Assembly: GCA_030699515.1 (NCBI GenBank)
Contig: JAUYME010000070.1
Location: 1-16,552, forward strand
DNA from: a bacterium
Lineage (GTDB): Bacteria; Patescibacteriota; Minisyncoccia; UBA6257; 1-14-0-10-44-23
Length of the DNA stretch: 16,552 nucleotides
Direction of reading: 5' to 3'
Below, in pieces: positions 1 to 5,515 of the stretch (the first letter of the stretch is position 1; every line of letters starts with the position of its first letter). Made by a program: the position numbers and the translations under genes. Under the pieces are notes generated by a model, which saw only the letters and a program-made list of their open reading frames with translations, did no database searches and had not been told where the DNA came from.

Positions 1-75
1 CGAAGCAATCTAGTGACTAAAACCATGTTTATCCTAAAATCATATTTATCAGCAAAAAGTCGTTATTTAATTGGC

Positions 76-105
76 AAGCAACGGACGCACTAGTGCGTCC
101 TGCTT
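76..105. repeat. Inverted repeat/hairpin just upstream of secG
   Basis: Positions 83-100 are a perfect 18-nt palindrome (GGACGCACT/AGTGCGTCC). It is extended by AAGCA (76-80) and TGCTT (101-105) with a two-base bulge, so an RNA hairpin of about 14 bp would end only 8 nt before the secG start codon. It could act as a regulatory or processing hairpin, or be a dispersed palindromic repeat. No U-run follows, so it is not a normal terminator. The rest of 1-113 shows no convincing gene. Confidence 0.7.
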
Positions 106-113
106 CGTACGGG

Positions 114-338
114 ATGAATATTATTTCAATACTTCAAATAATTGTTTCTATTGTTTTGGTAGCGATTATCTTGCTTCAAGAGCGAAGCAGTGATGCAAGC
201 GGGATTTTTGGCGGTGGCGGAGGAGATGGCGGCGGGGCCCCGCAAAGAAGAAGGGGCTTTGAAAAGACTCTTTTCCGGACAACTATCGTTTTGGCGGTGC
301 TTTTTGGCGCTTTGGCGGTTGCCAACCTCTTCGTTTAA
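114..338 (+). CDS. secG: Preprotein translocase subunit SecG
   Basis: SecG is the small accessory subunit of the SecYEG channel in the cytoplasmic membrane and supports SecA-driven protein export. The 74-residue product has the family layout: a first membrane helix (about residues 3-22), the conserved LLQE-type end of that helix, a glycine-rich cytoplasmic loop (IFGGGGGDGGG, about 31-41), a basic RRRGFEK stretch, and a second membrane helix (about 52-73). I start at Met114 rather than an in-frame ATG at 93, because the extra seven residues come from the hairpin repeat at 76-105 and the family begins directly with the first helix. Length is normal for SecG. No good Shine-Dalgarno is visible, only ACGGG right before ATG. 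It is followed by a 137-nt gap with short repeats, so co-transcription with the next gene is uncertain. Confidence 0.87.
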   Translation: MNIISILQIIVSIVLVAIILLQERSSDASGIFGGGGGDGGGAPQRRRGFEKTLFRTTIVLAVLFGALAVANLFV

Positions 339-438
339 ACTACGAATTACGAATTCATTACTAATCTACGAATAGGAAAAGAAGAAGGGGGAGCTACTTT
401 CCGCACTCTAACCTGCAACTATCAGGCTGGGGGGACGG

Positions 439-466
439 TCAAAGGTTAAATGTCAAAGGTTAAATG
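439..466. repeat. 14-nt tandem repeat (2 copies)
   Basis: TCAAAGGTTAAATG occurs twice in tandem (439-452 and 453-466) directly before the solute-binding protein gene. A related phrase is present in reverse orientation near 15569-15585, so it is a dispersed intergenic phrase. The rest of the 339-475 gap holds another decayed repeat (ACTACGAATTACGAATTC... near 339) and a purine-rich stretch I do not recognise. Confidence 0.7.
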
Positions 467-475
467 TTTTTCTAA

Positions 476-2122
476 ATGATTGCTCGTTTACTTGCAGCCA
501 TAGATTCATTTTCAAAAAGAGAGAAAATCTTGTTTTATGTTTGTGCAAGCATATTTTTTGTTGCTGCAATCGTTTTGGCCTTGTATGTTTACTTTTTCCA
601 GACTGAGATAAGGCCTGATCATGGCGGAATATTTAGTGAAGGCATTGTGGGCCAGCCAAGCGCTATTAACCCCGTAGTGAGCACTTTCAACGAAGTGGAT
701 AGGGACATAATTGAGCTAACGTTTGCCAGTGTTTTGGATTTAGCGCAAAGCCATGAGATGAATGAAACCGGTACTCGCTGGACCGTTACCCTTAAAGACG
801 GCTTATTTTGGAGCGATGGCGAGCCTATCAGCAGTGAAGATATAATTTTTACGGTTAACTTGATTCAAAACCGGGAAATTGCTTCGCCCTTAGCTTCAAG
901 CTGGAAGGGGGTTAACGTGGAAGATCTTGGCGATGGGAAAATTGTCTTTGTTTTATCTTCTCCCTATAGCTATTTCCAAGATACACTGGAATCTTTTATG
1001 CCTATACCTGAACATATATTTTCGAAAGTAACGGCCTCTAATTTTCGTCTTAGCCGATTTAACTTAGAGCCGGTTACAAGCGGCCCTTACAAATTTAAAG
1101 GGATTCGCCAAGATAGAGACGGGTTTATAAGTGAATATATTCTGGTAAGAAATGATGTCTATTTTGGTCCAGAGCCTTTCATTAAGGAATTTCATTTTAA
1201 ATTTTTTAGAAGATTTAAAGATGCGGTTGCCTCTTTTAACCGCAAACTCATAACCGGACTAGCCGGCTTTGACAGTGAGTCTACTTCTGACATAAAAGTG
1301 AAGCATGAGCTTTATGAGCTGAATGTGCCAAGATATTACGGTGTATTTTTTAATTTAGCCGCGAATGATCTATTGAAGGATAAAAAAATTCGTGAGGCCT
1401 TGGTTCTTGCCACAAATAAAAATGCAATAAATGAAGGTGTTTTTGGCGGTTATGCATCTGAAATAAATGGCCCGATTCTTCCTTACATTGAAGGATATGC
1501 CGGAGAGCTTTATAAAAATGAAAGATTGAATAGATCCGGGGCGATTGCCCTTTTGGAAGAAGGCGGCTGGAAGCTAAATGCTGATGGTGTAAGGGAAAAG
1601 GATGGAAATTTATTAGACTTTAATCTAATTGTTCCGCAAATTGATTTTCTGGTAGAGAGTGCAAAGCTGCTTGCGCAGCAATGGCTTGATATTGGAGTAG
1701 AGCTTCAGCTCATAATTTTGCCGGCGAATGATATCAGTAATGAGATAATTAAAACGAGGGATTACGAGATGATTCTTTTTGGAAATATTTTGCGCGGGAA
1801 CTCTGATATTTTTTCATTCTGGCACTCAAGCCAAAGGTTCTATCCCGGGCTTAACCTTTCTCTTTACGAAAATAGCGTGGTGGACAACAATTTGGAAACT
1901 AGCAGATCAAACTTAGACAAGAAGAAGCAGCTGGATGCGCTTTTAGTTGTGCAAAGAGAAATTTTAAACGACAGGCCCGCAGACTTTCTATTTTCGCCTC
2001 CATATTTTTATGCTCTCTCTACTGCCGTAAAGGGCTTTAGTGAAAGTACTCTTAAATTCAGCTCCAAGCGCTTAGAAGATGCAGAGTTTTGGTACTTGCA
2101 GGAGAAGCGCGTTTTAAGATAG
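476..2122 (+). CDS. Membrane-anchored solute-binding protein, family 5 (peptide ABC transporter type)
   Basis: The 548-residue product matches extracellular solute-binding protein family 5 (DppA/OppA type), which captures peptides or similar solutes for an ABC importer. An N-terminal basic segment (about 1-17) precedes one hydrophobic helix (about 18-41). No lipobox cysteine fits, so an uncleaved membrane anchor is more likely than a lipoprotein, as expected for a cell with simple envelope sorting. Family hallmarks follow: the opening GQPSAINPV segment, then LKDGLFWSDGEPISSEDIIFT, the standard 'DG-x-P-(x)-(S/A)-x-D' region, then PIPEHIF and the SGPYKF segment. Length is normal. No permease or ATPase gene is nearby, so partner and substrate are unknown. 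It could also have a non-transport role. The start has no Shine-Dalgarno. Confidence 0.88.
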   Translation: MIARLLAAIDSFSKREKILFYVCASIFFVAAIVLALYVYFFQTEIRPDHGGIFSEGIVGQPSAINPVVSTFNEVDRDIIELTFASVLDLAQSHEMNETGTRWTVTLKDGLFWSDGEPISSEDIIFTVNLIQNREIASPLASSWKGVNVEDLGDGKIVFVLSSPYSYFQDTLESFMPIPEHIFSKVTASNFRLSRFNLEPVTSGPYKFKGIRQDRDGFISEYILVRNDVYFGPEPFIKEFHFKFFRRFKDAVASFNRKLITGLAGFDSESTSDIKVKHELYELNVPRYYGVFFNLAANDLLKDKKIREALVLATNKNAINEGVFGGYASEINGPILPYIEGYAGELYKNERLNRSGAIALLEEGGWKLNADGVREKDGNLLDFNLIVPQIDFLVESAKLLAQQWLDIGVELQLIILPANDISNEIIKTRDYEMILFGNILRGNSDIFSFWHSSQRFYPGLNLSLYENSVVDNNLETSRSNLDKKKQLDALLVVQREILNDRPADFLFSPPYFYALSTAVKGFSESTLKFSSKRLEDAEFWYLQEKRVLR

Positions 2123-2127
2123 TAAAC

Positions 2128-2155
2128 TTGCCATTTGCTCATTATTTGATAATAT
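2128..2155 (+). promoter_or_regulatory. Promoter for the small acidic membrane protein gene (leaderless)
   Basis: TTGCCA (2128-2133), a 16-nt spacer and TAATAT (2150-2155) with the extended -10 TGA in front. The -10 ends 7 nt before ATG 2163, so transcription would begin at or next to the start codon. Confidence 0.5.
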
Positions 2156-2162
2156 AGTTTTT

Positions 2163-2411
2163 ATGAAAAATATTATAATTCTTATAGTCGTTCTGATCAT
2201 TTTGGTTGGAGCAGCTACTTGGCTACTTTCCAGCGACAGTGCAATGGTGGAAAACACTGATGGCACTGAAGTTGTTGAGAATGAAGGCGATGAAACTGCC
2301 ATGACTGATGAGGACGCTACTACGGAAGAAACCGACTCTGCGATGGAGGAAGTAGAAGTAGGCACTTCTGTAGATGGAGAAGTTGAAACTGAAGTTTCAG
2401 CAGGAGCATAA
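2163..2411 (+). CDS. Small membrane-anchored acidic protein
   Basis: This 82-residue protein is unrecognised. Residues 3-22 form one hydrophobic helix (MKNIIILIVVLIILVG...), preceded by a single lysine. The rest is strongly acidic and low in complexity, rich in Glu, Asp, Thr, Val and Ala, with almost no basic residues. It would most simply sit as an inner-membrane anchor with a disordered acidic domain outside the cell. It may be a cleaved export signal with a short secreted acidic peptide. The gene has its own promoter-like sequence and a strong terminator right behind it, so it looks like a one-gene transcript. Composition alone cannot give a function. Being an open frame with a clear promoter and terminator supports it being a real gene. 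Confidence 0.65.
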   Translation: MKNIIILIVVLIILVGAATWLLSSDSAMVENTDGTEVVENEGDETAMTDEDATTEETDSAMEEVEVGTSVDGEVETEVSAGA

Positions 2412-2432
2412 GCTCATTTAGTGAAGTATCTA

Positions 2433-2466
2433 AACAAAAAAGACCCTTGCTAGGGTCTTTTTTGTT
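2433..2466. terminator. Strong bidirectional intrinsic terminator
   Basis: A perfect 15-bp inverted repeat (2433-2447 and 2452-2466) with a TGCT loop. The stem has an A-run on one side and a T-run on the other, so it works in both directions. It ends the acidic protein gene (+) and the KRK-repeat gene (-), whose stop codon begins 2 nt away. Confidence 0.9.
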
Positions 2467-2467
2467 A

Positions 2468-2614
2468 CTACCTTCGTTTACGCTTGGCAGTTTTTCTTTT
2501 AGTAGCTTTCCGTTTGGTCGCCTTTCTTTTTACCGGCTTGCGCTTTACAGCTTTGCGCTTAGCTGGCTTTCTCTTGGCAGGCTTTCTTTTTGCAGCCTTT
2601 CGTTTCTTTGGCAT
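2468..2614 (-). CDS. Tiny lysine/arginine-rich KRK-repeat protein (histone H1 tail-like)
   Basis: A 48-residue open frame, ATG at 2614 and TAG at 2470-2468. After MPK the protein is nine copies of a five-residue unit: KRKAA, KRKPA, KRKPA, KRKAV, KRKPV, KRKAT, KRKAT, KRKTA, KRKRR. More than half of the residues are Lys or Arg and the rest are Ala, Pro, Val or Thr. This resembles bacterial histone H1-like proteins and the C-terminal tails of linker histones, so binding to DNA or RNA and nucleoid compaction is the likeliest role (inference from composition). Codons for the repeats vary (AAA/AAG, AGA/CGA/CGC/CGG/CGT), which means selection has kept the peptide rather than the DNA repeat. It has its own terminator. 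A TACAAT box lies about 14 nt upstream of ATG. Confidence 0.72.
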   Translation of the reverse strand: MPKKRKAAKRKPAKRKPAKRKAVKRKPVKRKATKRKATKRKTAKRKRR

Positions 2615-2761
2615 ATTTTGAGTTTGAGATTGTATCTTTTAGTTATGAAAAATAATAGACACAAAAAATTATTAACGACCTTTTTTATACTCACTTGTTG
2701 TTGCTTTAATTTTGAAGTAAAAGTTTTCTATTAACAATATCTTTAACTAGTGGATAACTTT

Positions 2762-2806
2762 AAAAATAACTCGACGGCTAGCTCAAGCAGCCGTCAGGTT
2801 ATTTTT
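2762..2806. terminator. Terminator-like hairpin
   Basis: AAAAATAAC (2762-2770) pairs with GTTATTTTT (2798-2806), and GACGGCT (2773-2779) pairs with AGCCGTC (2789-2795). Only a 2x2 internal mismatch lies between them. The T-run is on the + side and the A-run gives a T-run on the - side, so either direction could use it. No gene is directly attached, so what it terminates is unclear. Confidence 0.6.
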
Positions 2807-2807
2807 T

Positions 2808-2834
2808 AGAATTTAGAATTTAGAATTTAGAATT
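2808..2834. repeat. 7-nt tandem repeat AGAATTT (about 3.9 copies)
   Basis: Perfect head-to-tail AGAATTT units. It is one of several different short tandem phrases, each placed in a different intergenic gap of this window. Confidence 0.85.
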
Positions 2835-2887
2835 GGAAATAACCTAAAACTTGCTGAATAAAAATAATTATATAATTTATATCCTCA

Positions 2888-3072
2888 TTCGAAAATCTAG
2901 CGCAACATCAGCATTGAACACTTATCCTTTGTCATCCTGAGCAACGCGAAGGATCTGGGCGGGTAAAACCAGAGATTCTTCGGCAAAGCCTCCCTCCAGA
3001 GGCGGGCAGGCAGAATGACAAGAGAGGGTAAATAGGGCAGTAAACAAGGAAGTGTTGCGTTAGATTTCCGAA
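2888..3072. mobile_element. MITE-like element with 20-bp inverted ends, containing a nested palindromic repeat
   Basis: The outer ends TTCGAAAATCTAGCGCAACA (2888-2907) and, inverted, 3053-3072 match at 18 of 20 positions. Inside lies a second palindromic unit (2930-3020) starting TGTCATCCTGAGC and ending GCAGAATGACA. It has inner arms GCGAAGGATCT and AGATTCTTCGGC and a small GCCTC/GAGGC hairpin. The inner unit belongs to the same family as the repeats at 15612-15740. There is no transposase, so any mobility would depend on an enzyme encoded elsewhere. Calling it a MITE is inference from structure. Confidence 0.6.
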
Positions 3073-3135
3073 ACCAAGTAATATAATTCTTTTGGAAAGG
3101 CAGAACGGCCCAATGGTTAGAGTGAGCTCAGTTGC

Positions 3136-3528
3136 CTATTTCTTTTTCTTTGCAGTAGTTTTTCGCTTCGCGGTCTTTGGAGTTTTTTTGACTTTTTTGC
3201 TTGCGCTGTTGATTTTGTCCCAATGTGATTTTAGTTCGTTAGCTAAATGCGCAACGTCTCTTGCATTGACGTCTTTGAGTTTAGAATATTTTTCTCCCAG
3301 CTCATCAATTAGTTTGTGATAGGCCTTTTTGCTCGTTACCTTAGCAGCCCTCATTTCTTTAATCGCCTCATCTTTCATATTGCGTGCCCACTTGGAGACT
3401 TTTGCTCTTCGCTTCTTACCATTTTCTCCGCTGAAAGCATAAACTGCTGCAGCGGCGGCGGCTAAGGCAACACCAATCCCAAGCCCTGCGGCAATTTTTT
3501 TATTGTTGTTTTTCTTTTTTGCTGGCAT
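3136..3528 (-). CDS. Basic protein with one N-terminal membrane helix and a histone-like lysine-rich tail
   Basis: The 130-residue product is not a family I can name. In order it has a lysine/asparagine-rich N-terminus (MPAKKKNNNKK), one hydrophobic Ala-rich helix (about 12-33, KIAAGLGIGVALAAAAAAVYAF), a charged helical middle (about 38-105) that looks able to form coiled coil or bundle, and a tail of alternating Lys, Thr and Ala (KKVKKTPKTAKRKTTAKKKK). The helix followed by a charged helical part recalls YtxH-like proteins. The tail resembles H1-type DNA-binding tails. A membrane-tethered nucleic-acid-binding protein is possible (inference). I start at Met3528 because upstream in-frame residues run through promoter-like AT-rich DNA. 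The gene is divergent from trpS. Confidence 0.75.
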   Translation of the reverse strand: MPAKKKNNNKKIAAGLGIGVALAAAAAAVYAFSGENGKKRRAKVSKWARNMKDEAIKEMRAAKVTSKKAYHKLIDELGEKYSKLKDVNARDVAHLANELKSHWDKINSASKKVKKTPKTAKRKTTAKKKK

Positions 3529-3647
3529 ATATTTTGTTTTGCAATACTCAATTAGTTTTAATTGTATTACTATATTATAACGCGCTAATTGCCACATGAT
3601 TACCAATGGCAATGTTAGATAGCTTCAATTTATTCATTTCAATTGCT

Positions 3648-3653
3648 AAGATA
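3648..3653 (+). promoter_or_regulatory. Extended -10 element of trpS (leaderless)
   Basis: TGC-TAAGAT: the -10 hexamer at 3648-3653 carries the TGn extension and ends 6 nt before ATG 3660. A weak -35 (TTCAAT, 3624-3629) lies upstream. A 7-bp inverted repeat ATTGCCA/TGGCAAT lies further upstream (about 3588-3613) between the divergent genes. Confidence 0.45.
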
Positions 3654-3659
3654 ATATAC

Positions 3660-4634
3660 ATGAAAGAAAGAATACTATCCGGGCTGCAGCCAAGCGGGCG
3701 TTTGCACGTTGGAAATTACCTGGGTGCATTGAAAAATTTTGTTGAGCTTCAAAACAGCGGTGAATACGATTGCTTCTTTTTTATTGCCGACTACCACTCC
3801 ATTTCAGAGCCACCATATGAGAGTGAGCAGAAAAGAAAAGATATTTTGGACTTAATGAAAAGTTATTTGGCGGCAGGACTGGATCCAAAAAAATCCACTC
3901 TTTTTGTGCAAAGCCAAATTCCGGCGCACACCGAGCTTTCCTGGATTTTTAATTCCGTAACGCCAATGGGCGAGCTTTCCAGAATGACGCAGTTTAAAGA
4001 TAAAAGTGAGGATGGAGAAGCAAATGCCGCGCTTTTTACTTATCCGGTGCTTCAAGCGGCAGATATTTTGATTTATAAACCCGCTTTTGTACCTACGGGT
4101 GAGGATCAAGACCAGCACATAGAATTATCAAGAGTAATTGCCAGAAAATTCAATTCCAGATATGGGGAAGTTTTCCCTGAGCCACAGTCCAAGCACACAG
4201 ACATTCCAAGGGTGATTAGCCTGAATGATCCAAGTAAAAAGATGAGTAAGTCTAAGCCGAATGGCTGCCTCTTTATTGACGACGGTCCGGAAGAGATTGC
4301 AAAGAAGCTTTCCAGTGCGGTTACAGATTCCGGATCCGAAATTAAATATGATGCCGTGCATAAACCGGGTATTTCTAATTTACTTAGACTCGCCAGCGCA
4401 CTTTCTTCAAAAGAAATTGCCGTGCTAGAGCAAGAGTTTGCGGGCAAAAACTATGGTGAATTTAAATCTTATGCTGCAAAAACTGTGGCTGATTATTTTG
4501 CCGCTTATAGAGAAAGGAAAACAAAGCTTTCCGATGCAAAGGCGGAAAAGATTTTTACAAAAGGAAGTATGAAGGCGGCTAAAATTGCTGATGCAACACT
4601 CTTGGAGGTTAAGGATAGGATTGGATTGATTTAA
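3660..4634 (+). CDS. trpS: Tryptophan--tRNA ligase
   Basis: TrpRS is a cytoplasmic class Ic synthetase that activates tryptophan with ATP and charges tRNA-Trp. The 324-residue length is typical. The protein opens with the family start ILSGLQPSGRLHVGNYLGAL, in which HVGN (16-19) is the HIGH motif. FIADYHS follows as part of the amino-acid pocket, then the YPVLQAADIL and GEDQDQHIELSR segments that TrpRS shows after it. KMSKS (194-198) is intact. I start at Met3660 and not the in-frame ATG at 3606, because 3660 gives the standard N-terminus and has a -10 box just upstream. A 51-residue membrane protein follows after 3 nt and probably shares the transcript. Confidence 0.96.
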   Translation: MKERILSGLQPSGRLHVGNYLGALKNFVELQNSGEYDCFFFIADYHSISEPPYESEQKRKDILDLMKSYLAAGLDPKKSTLFVQSQIPAHTELSWIFNSVTPMGELSRMTQFKDKSEDGEANAALFTYPVLQAADILIYKPAFVPTGEDQDQHIELSRVIARKFNSRYGEVFPEPQSKHTDIPRVISLNDPSKKMSKSKPNGCLFIDDGPEEIAKKLSSAVTDSGSEIKYDAVHKPGISNLLRLASALSSKEIAVLEQEFAGKNYGEFKSYAAKTVADYFAAYRERKTKLSDAKAEKIFTKGSMKAAKIADATLLEVKDRIGLI

Positions 4635-4637
4635 AAG

Positions 4638-4793
4638 ATGAGTTATTCGCGAGGAGCAAACGGCTTGGCAATACTGGCACTGCTGTCTGTGGTTTTTATT
4701 GCAGTGATTTTCTTTTACTTTAACAAGCTCGCAAACGATGTTTTAAAGGAGGGGGCTAACATTGAATATTACGCTAAGTATCTTCCGAATTAA
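4638..4793 (+). CDS. Small single-pass membrane protein downstream of trpS
   Basis: A 51-residue open frame that starts 3 nt after the trpS stop. It has a short basic N-terminus (MSYSRGANG), one strong membrane helix (about residues 10-28, LAILALLSVVFIAVIFFYF) and a short mixed tail (NKLANDVLKEGANIEYYAKYLPN). Charge distribution suggests the N-terminus lies inside. It is unrecognised and could be a small membrane adaptor. The tight spacing supports translation from the trpS mRNA. Its TAA stop overlaps the TAA of the convergent phosphatase gene on the other strand. Confidence 0.6.
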   Translation: MSYSRGANGLAILALLSVVFIAVIFFYFNKLANDVLKEGANIEYYAKYLPN

Positions 4794-5512
4794 AACGTTT
4801 CTTCTAGGACTTGCAGGGTTGCGTATATCCCCTGGTGATCGGAAATAAAACTTCCGCAAGTTAAAATTTTGCTTGAGCCTTCTTTTTCTAAATTGGAAAG
4901 AATGAAATCTACTTCAGTGTGGGTTTTGCGGATGATATCATTGGTTTTGTCATCTAAGGCTTTTTGCAAACGTTGATAAGAGTTTGGCACAATATCCGGA
5001 TTGCAGTTAATATCGCCGGCAAGGATATGACTTCTTCCATTAATTCTTTCTTCCAAGATATTAAGCAGGTCAACCGTTTGGATTGAATGGACAAACCATT
5101 TTTTATTGTGATTTTTACTCCAGTGGGTAGACACCAAGTGAGTATTGAATACGTTAAAGTTTTCAAAATTTAACTCTAAAACTCCTTTTTCAATCACTCG
5201 CTCAAAAAGCTGCCAGCTTATCCAAACTCCCTGGTGAATAAATTTATGAAATTGAATTTTCTTTGGCTTTTCCTTGCTGGCGACAATCAGCCCTCCTTTT
5301 GGCCAACCGAAACGGCCCTTAACATAGGAAAGGTGGTATTTCTCTCTGAGTTTTTCAAAATGAGAAAGAAAAATCGCTTCCTGTAAAAAGATAAGATCAA
5401 AATCATGGATCTCAATATCTTTGAGGAAATGTTTCACACGCTTCTTTAGGCTAAGCGGGCGCGTGGTAAGCATATTTTGGGTCAATACTTTTAGCTTTTT
5501 GGCTTCTTGCAT
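4790..5512 (-). CDS. Endonuclease/exonuclease/phosphatase (EEP) family protein
   Basis: This 240-residue protein has the EEP (DNase I-like) fold motifs in order: LTQNM (metal-site Asn13), FLQE (Glu45, metal ligand), NTHL (123-126), GDIN (Asp167/Asn169), VDFIL (Asp202) and SDH (224-226, catalytic Asp-His). All key residues for metal-dependent phosphodiester hydrolysis are present. The family includes AP endonucleases, nucleases, sphingomyelinases and lipid or inositol phosphatases. This small form without extra domains cannot be assigned a substrate. There is no signal peptide, so a cytoplasmic location is likely. It starts 3 nt after the ileS stop on the same strand and should be co-transcribed with it. 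Its stop overlaps that of the convergent small membrane gene. Confidence 0.88.
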   Translation of the reverse strand: MQEAKKLKVLTQNMLTTRPLSLKKRVKHFLKDIEIHDFDLIFLQEAIFLSHFEKLREKYHLSYVKGRFGWPKGGLIVASKEKPKKIQFHKFIHQGVWISWQLFERVIEKGVLELNFENFNVFNTHLVSTHWSKNHNKKWFVHSIQTVDLLNILEERINGRSHILAGDINCNPDIVPNSYQRLQKALDDKTNDIIRKTHTEVDFILSNLEKEGSSKILTCGSFISDHQGIYATLQVLEETF

Positions 5513-5515
5513 TGC

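Larger units (their letters stand above)
2735..3135. other. Gene-free intergenic region filled with repeats
   Basis: About 400 nt without a credible gene. It holds a terminator-like hairpin (2762-2806), a 7-nt tandem repeat (2808-2834) and a nested MITE-like palindromic element (2888-3072), each listed separately. Open frames crossing it are short and low in quality. Confidence 0.7.

Noticed and set aside
385..440. Possible SRP RNA or riboswitch in the purine-rich stretch behind secG
   Set aside because: Neither strand has the SRP core (GGUCAGGUCCGGAAGGAAGCAGCC-type) or any fluoride/preQ1 consensus, and folding gives only a small CCTG/CAGG hairpin.
2447..2734. 95-residue open frame on the + strand
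   Set aside because: It is the antisense shadow of the KRK-repeat gene (Leu/Ser/Phe-rich because Lys/Arg codons are read in reverse) and begins inside the terminator.
2645..2734. 29-residue open frame MKNNRHKKLLTTFFILTCCC...
   Set aside because: Short, no promoter or ribosome site, and no sign of coding selection.
3092..3319. 75-residue open frame on the + strand and a tRNA-like phrase CCCAATGGTTAGAGTGAGCTCAG near 3108
   Set aside because: The frame is the shadow of the basic membrane protein gene. The phrase recalls a D-arm, but no acceptor pairing, anticodon arm or T-arm follows, so no tRNA or remnant can be supported.
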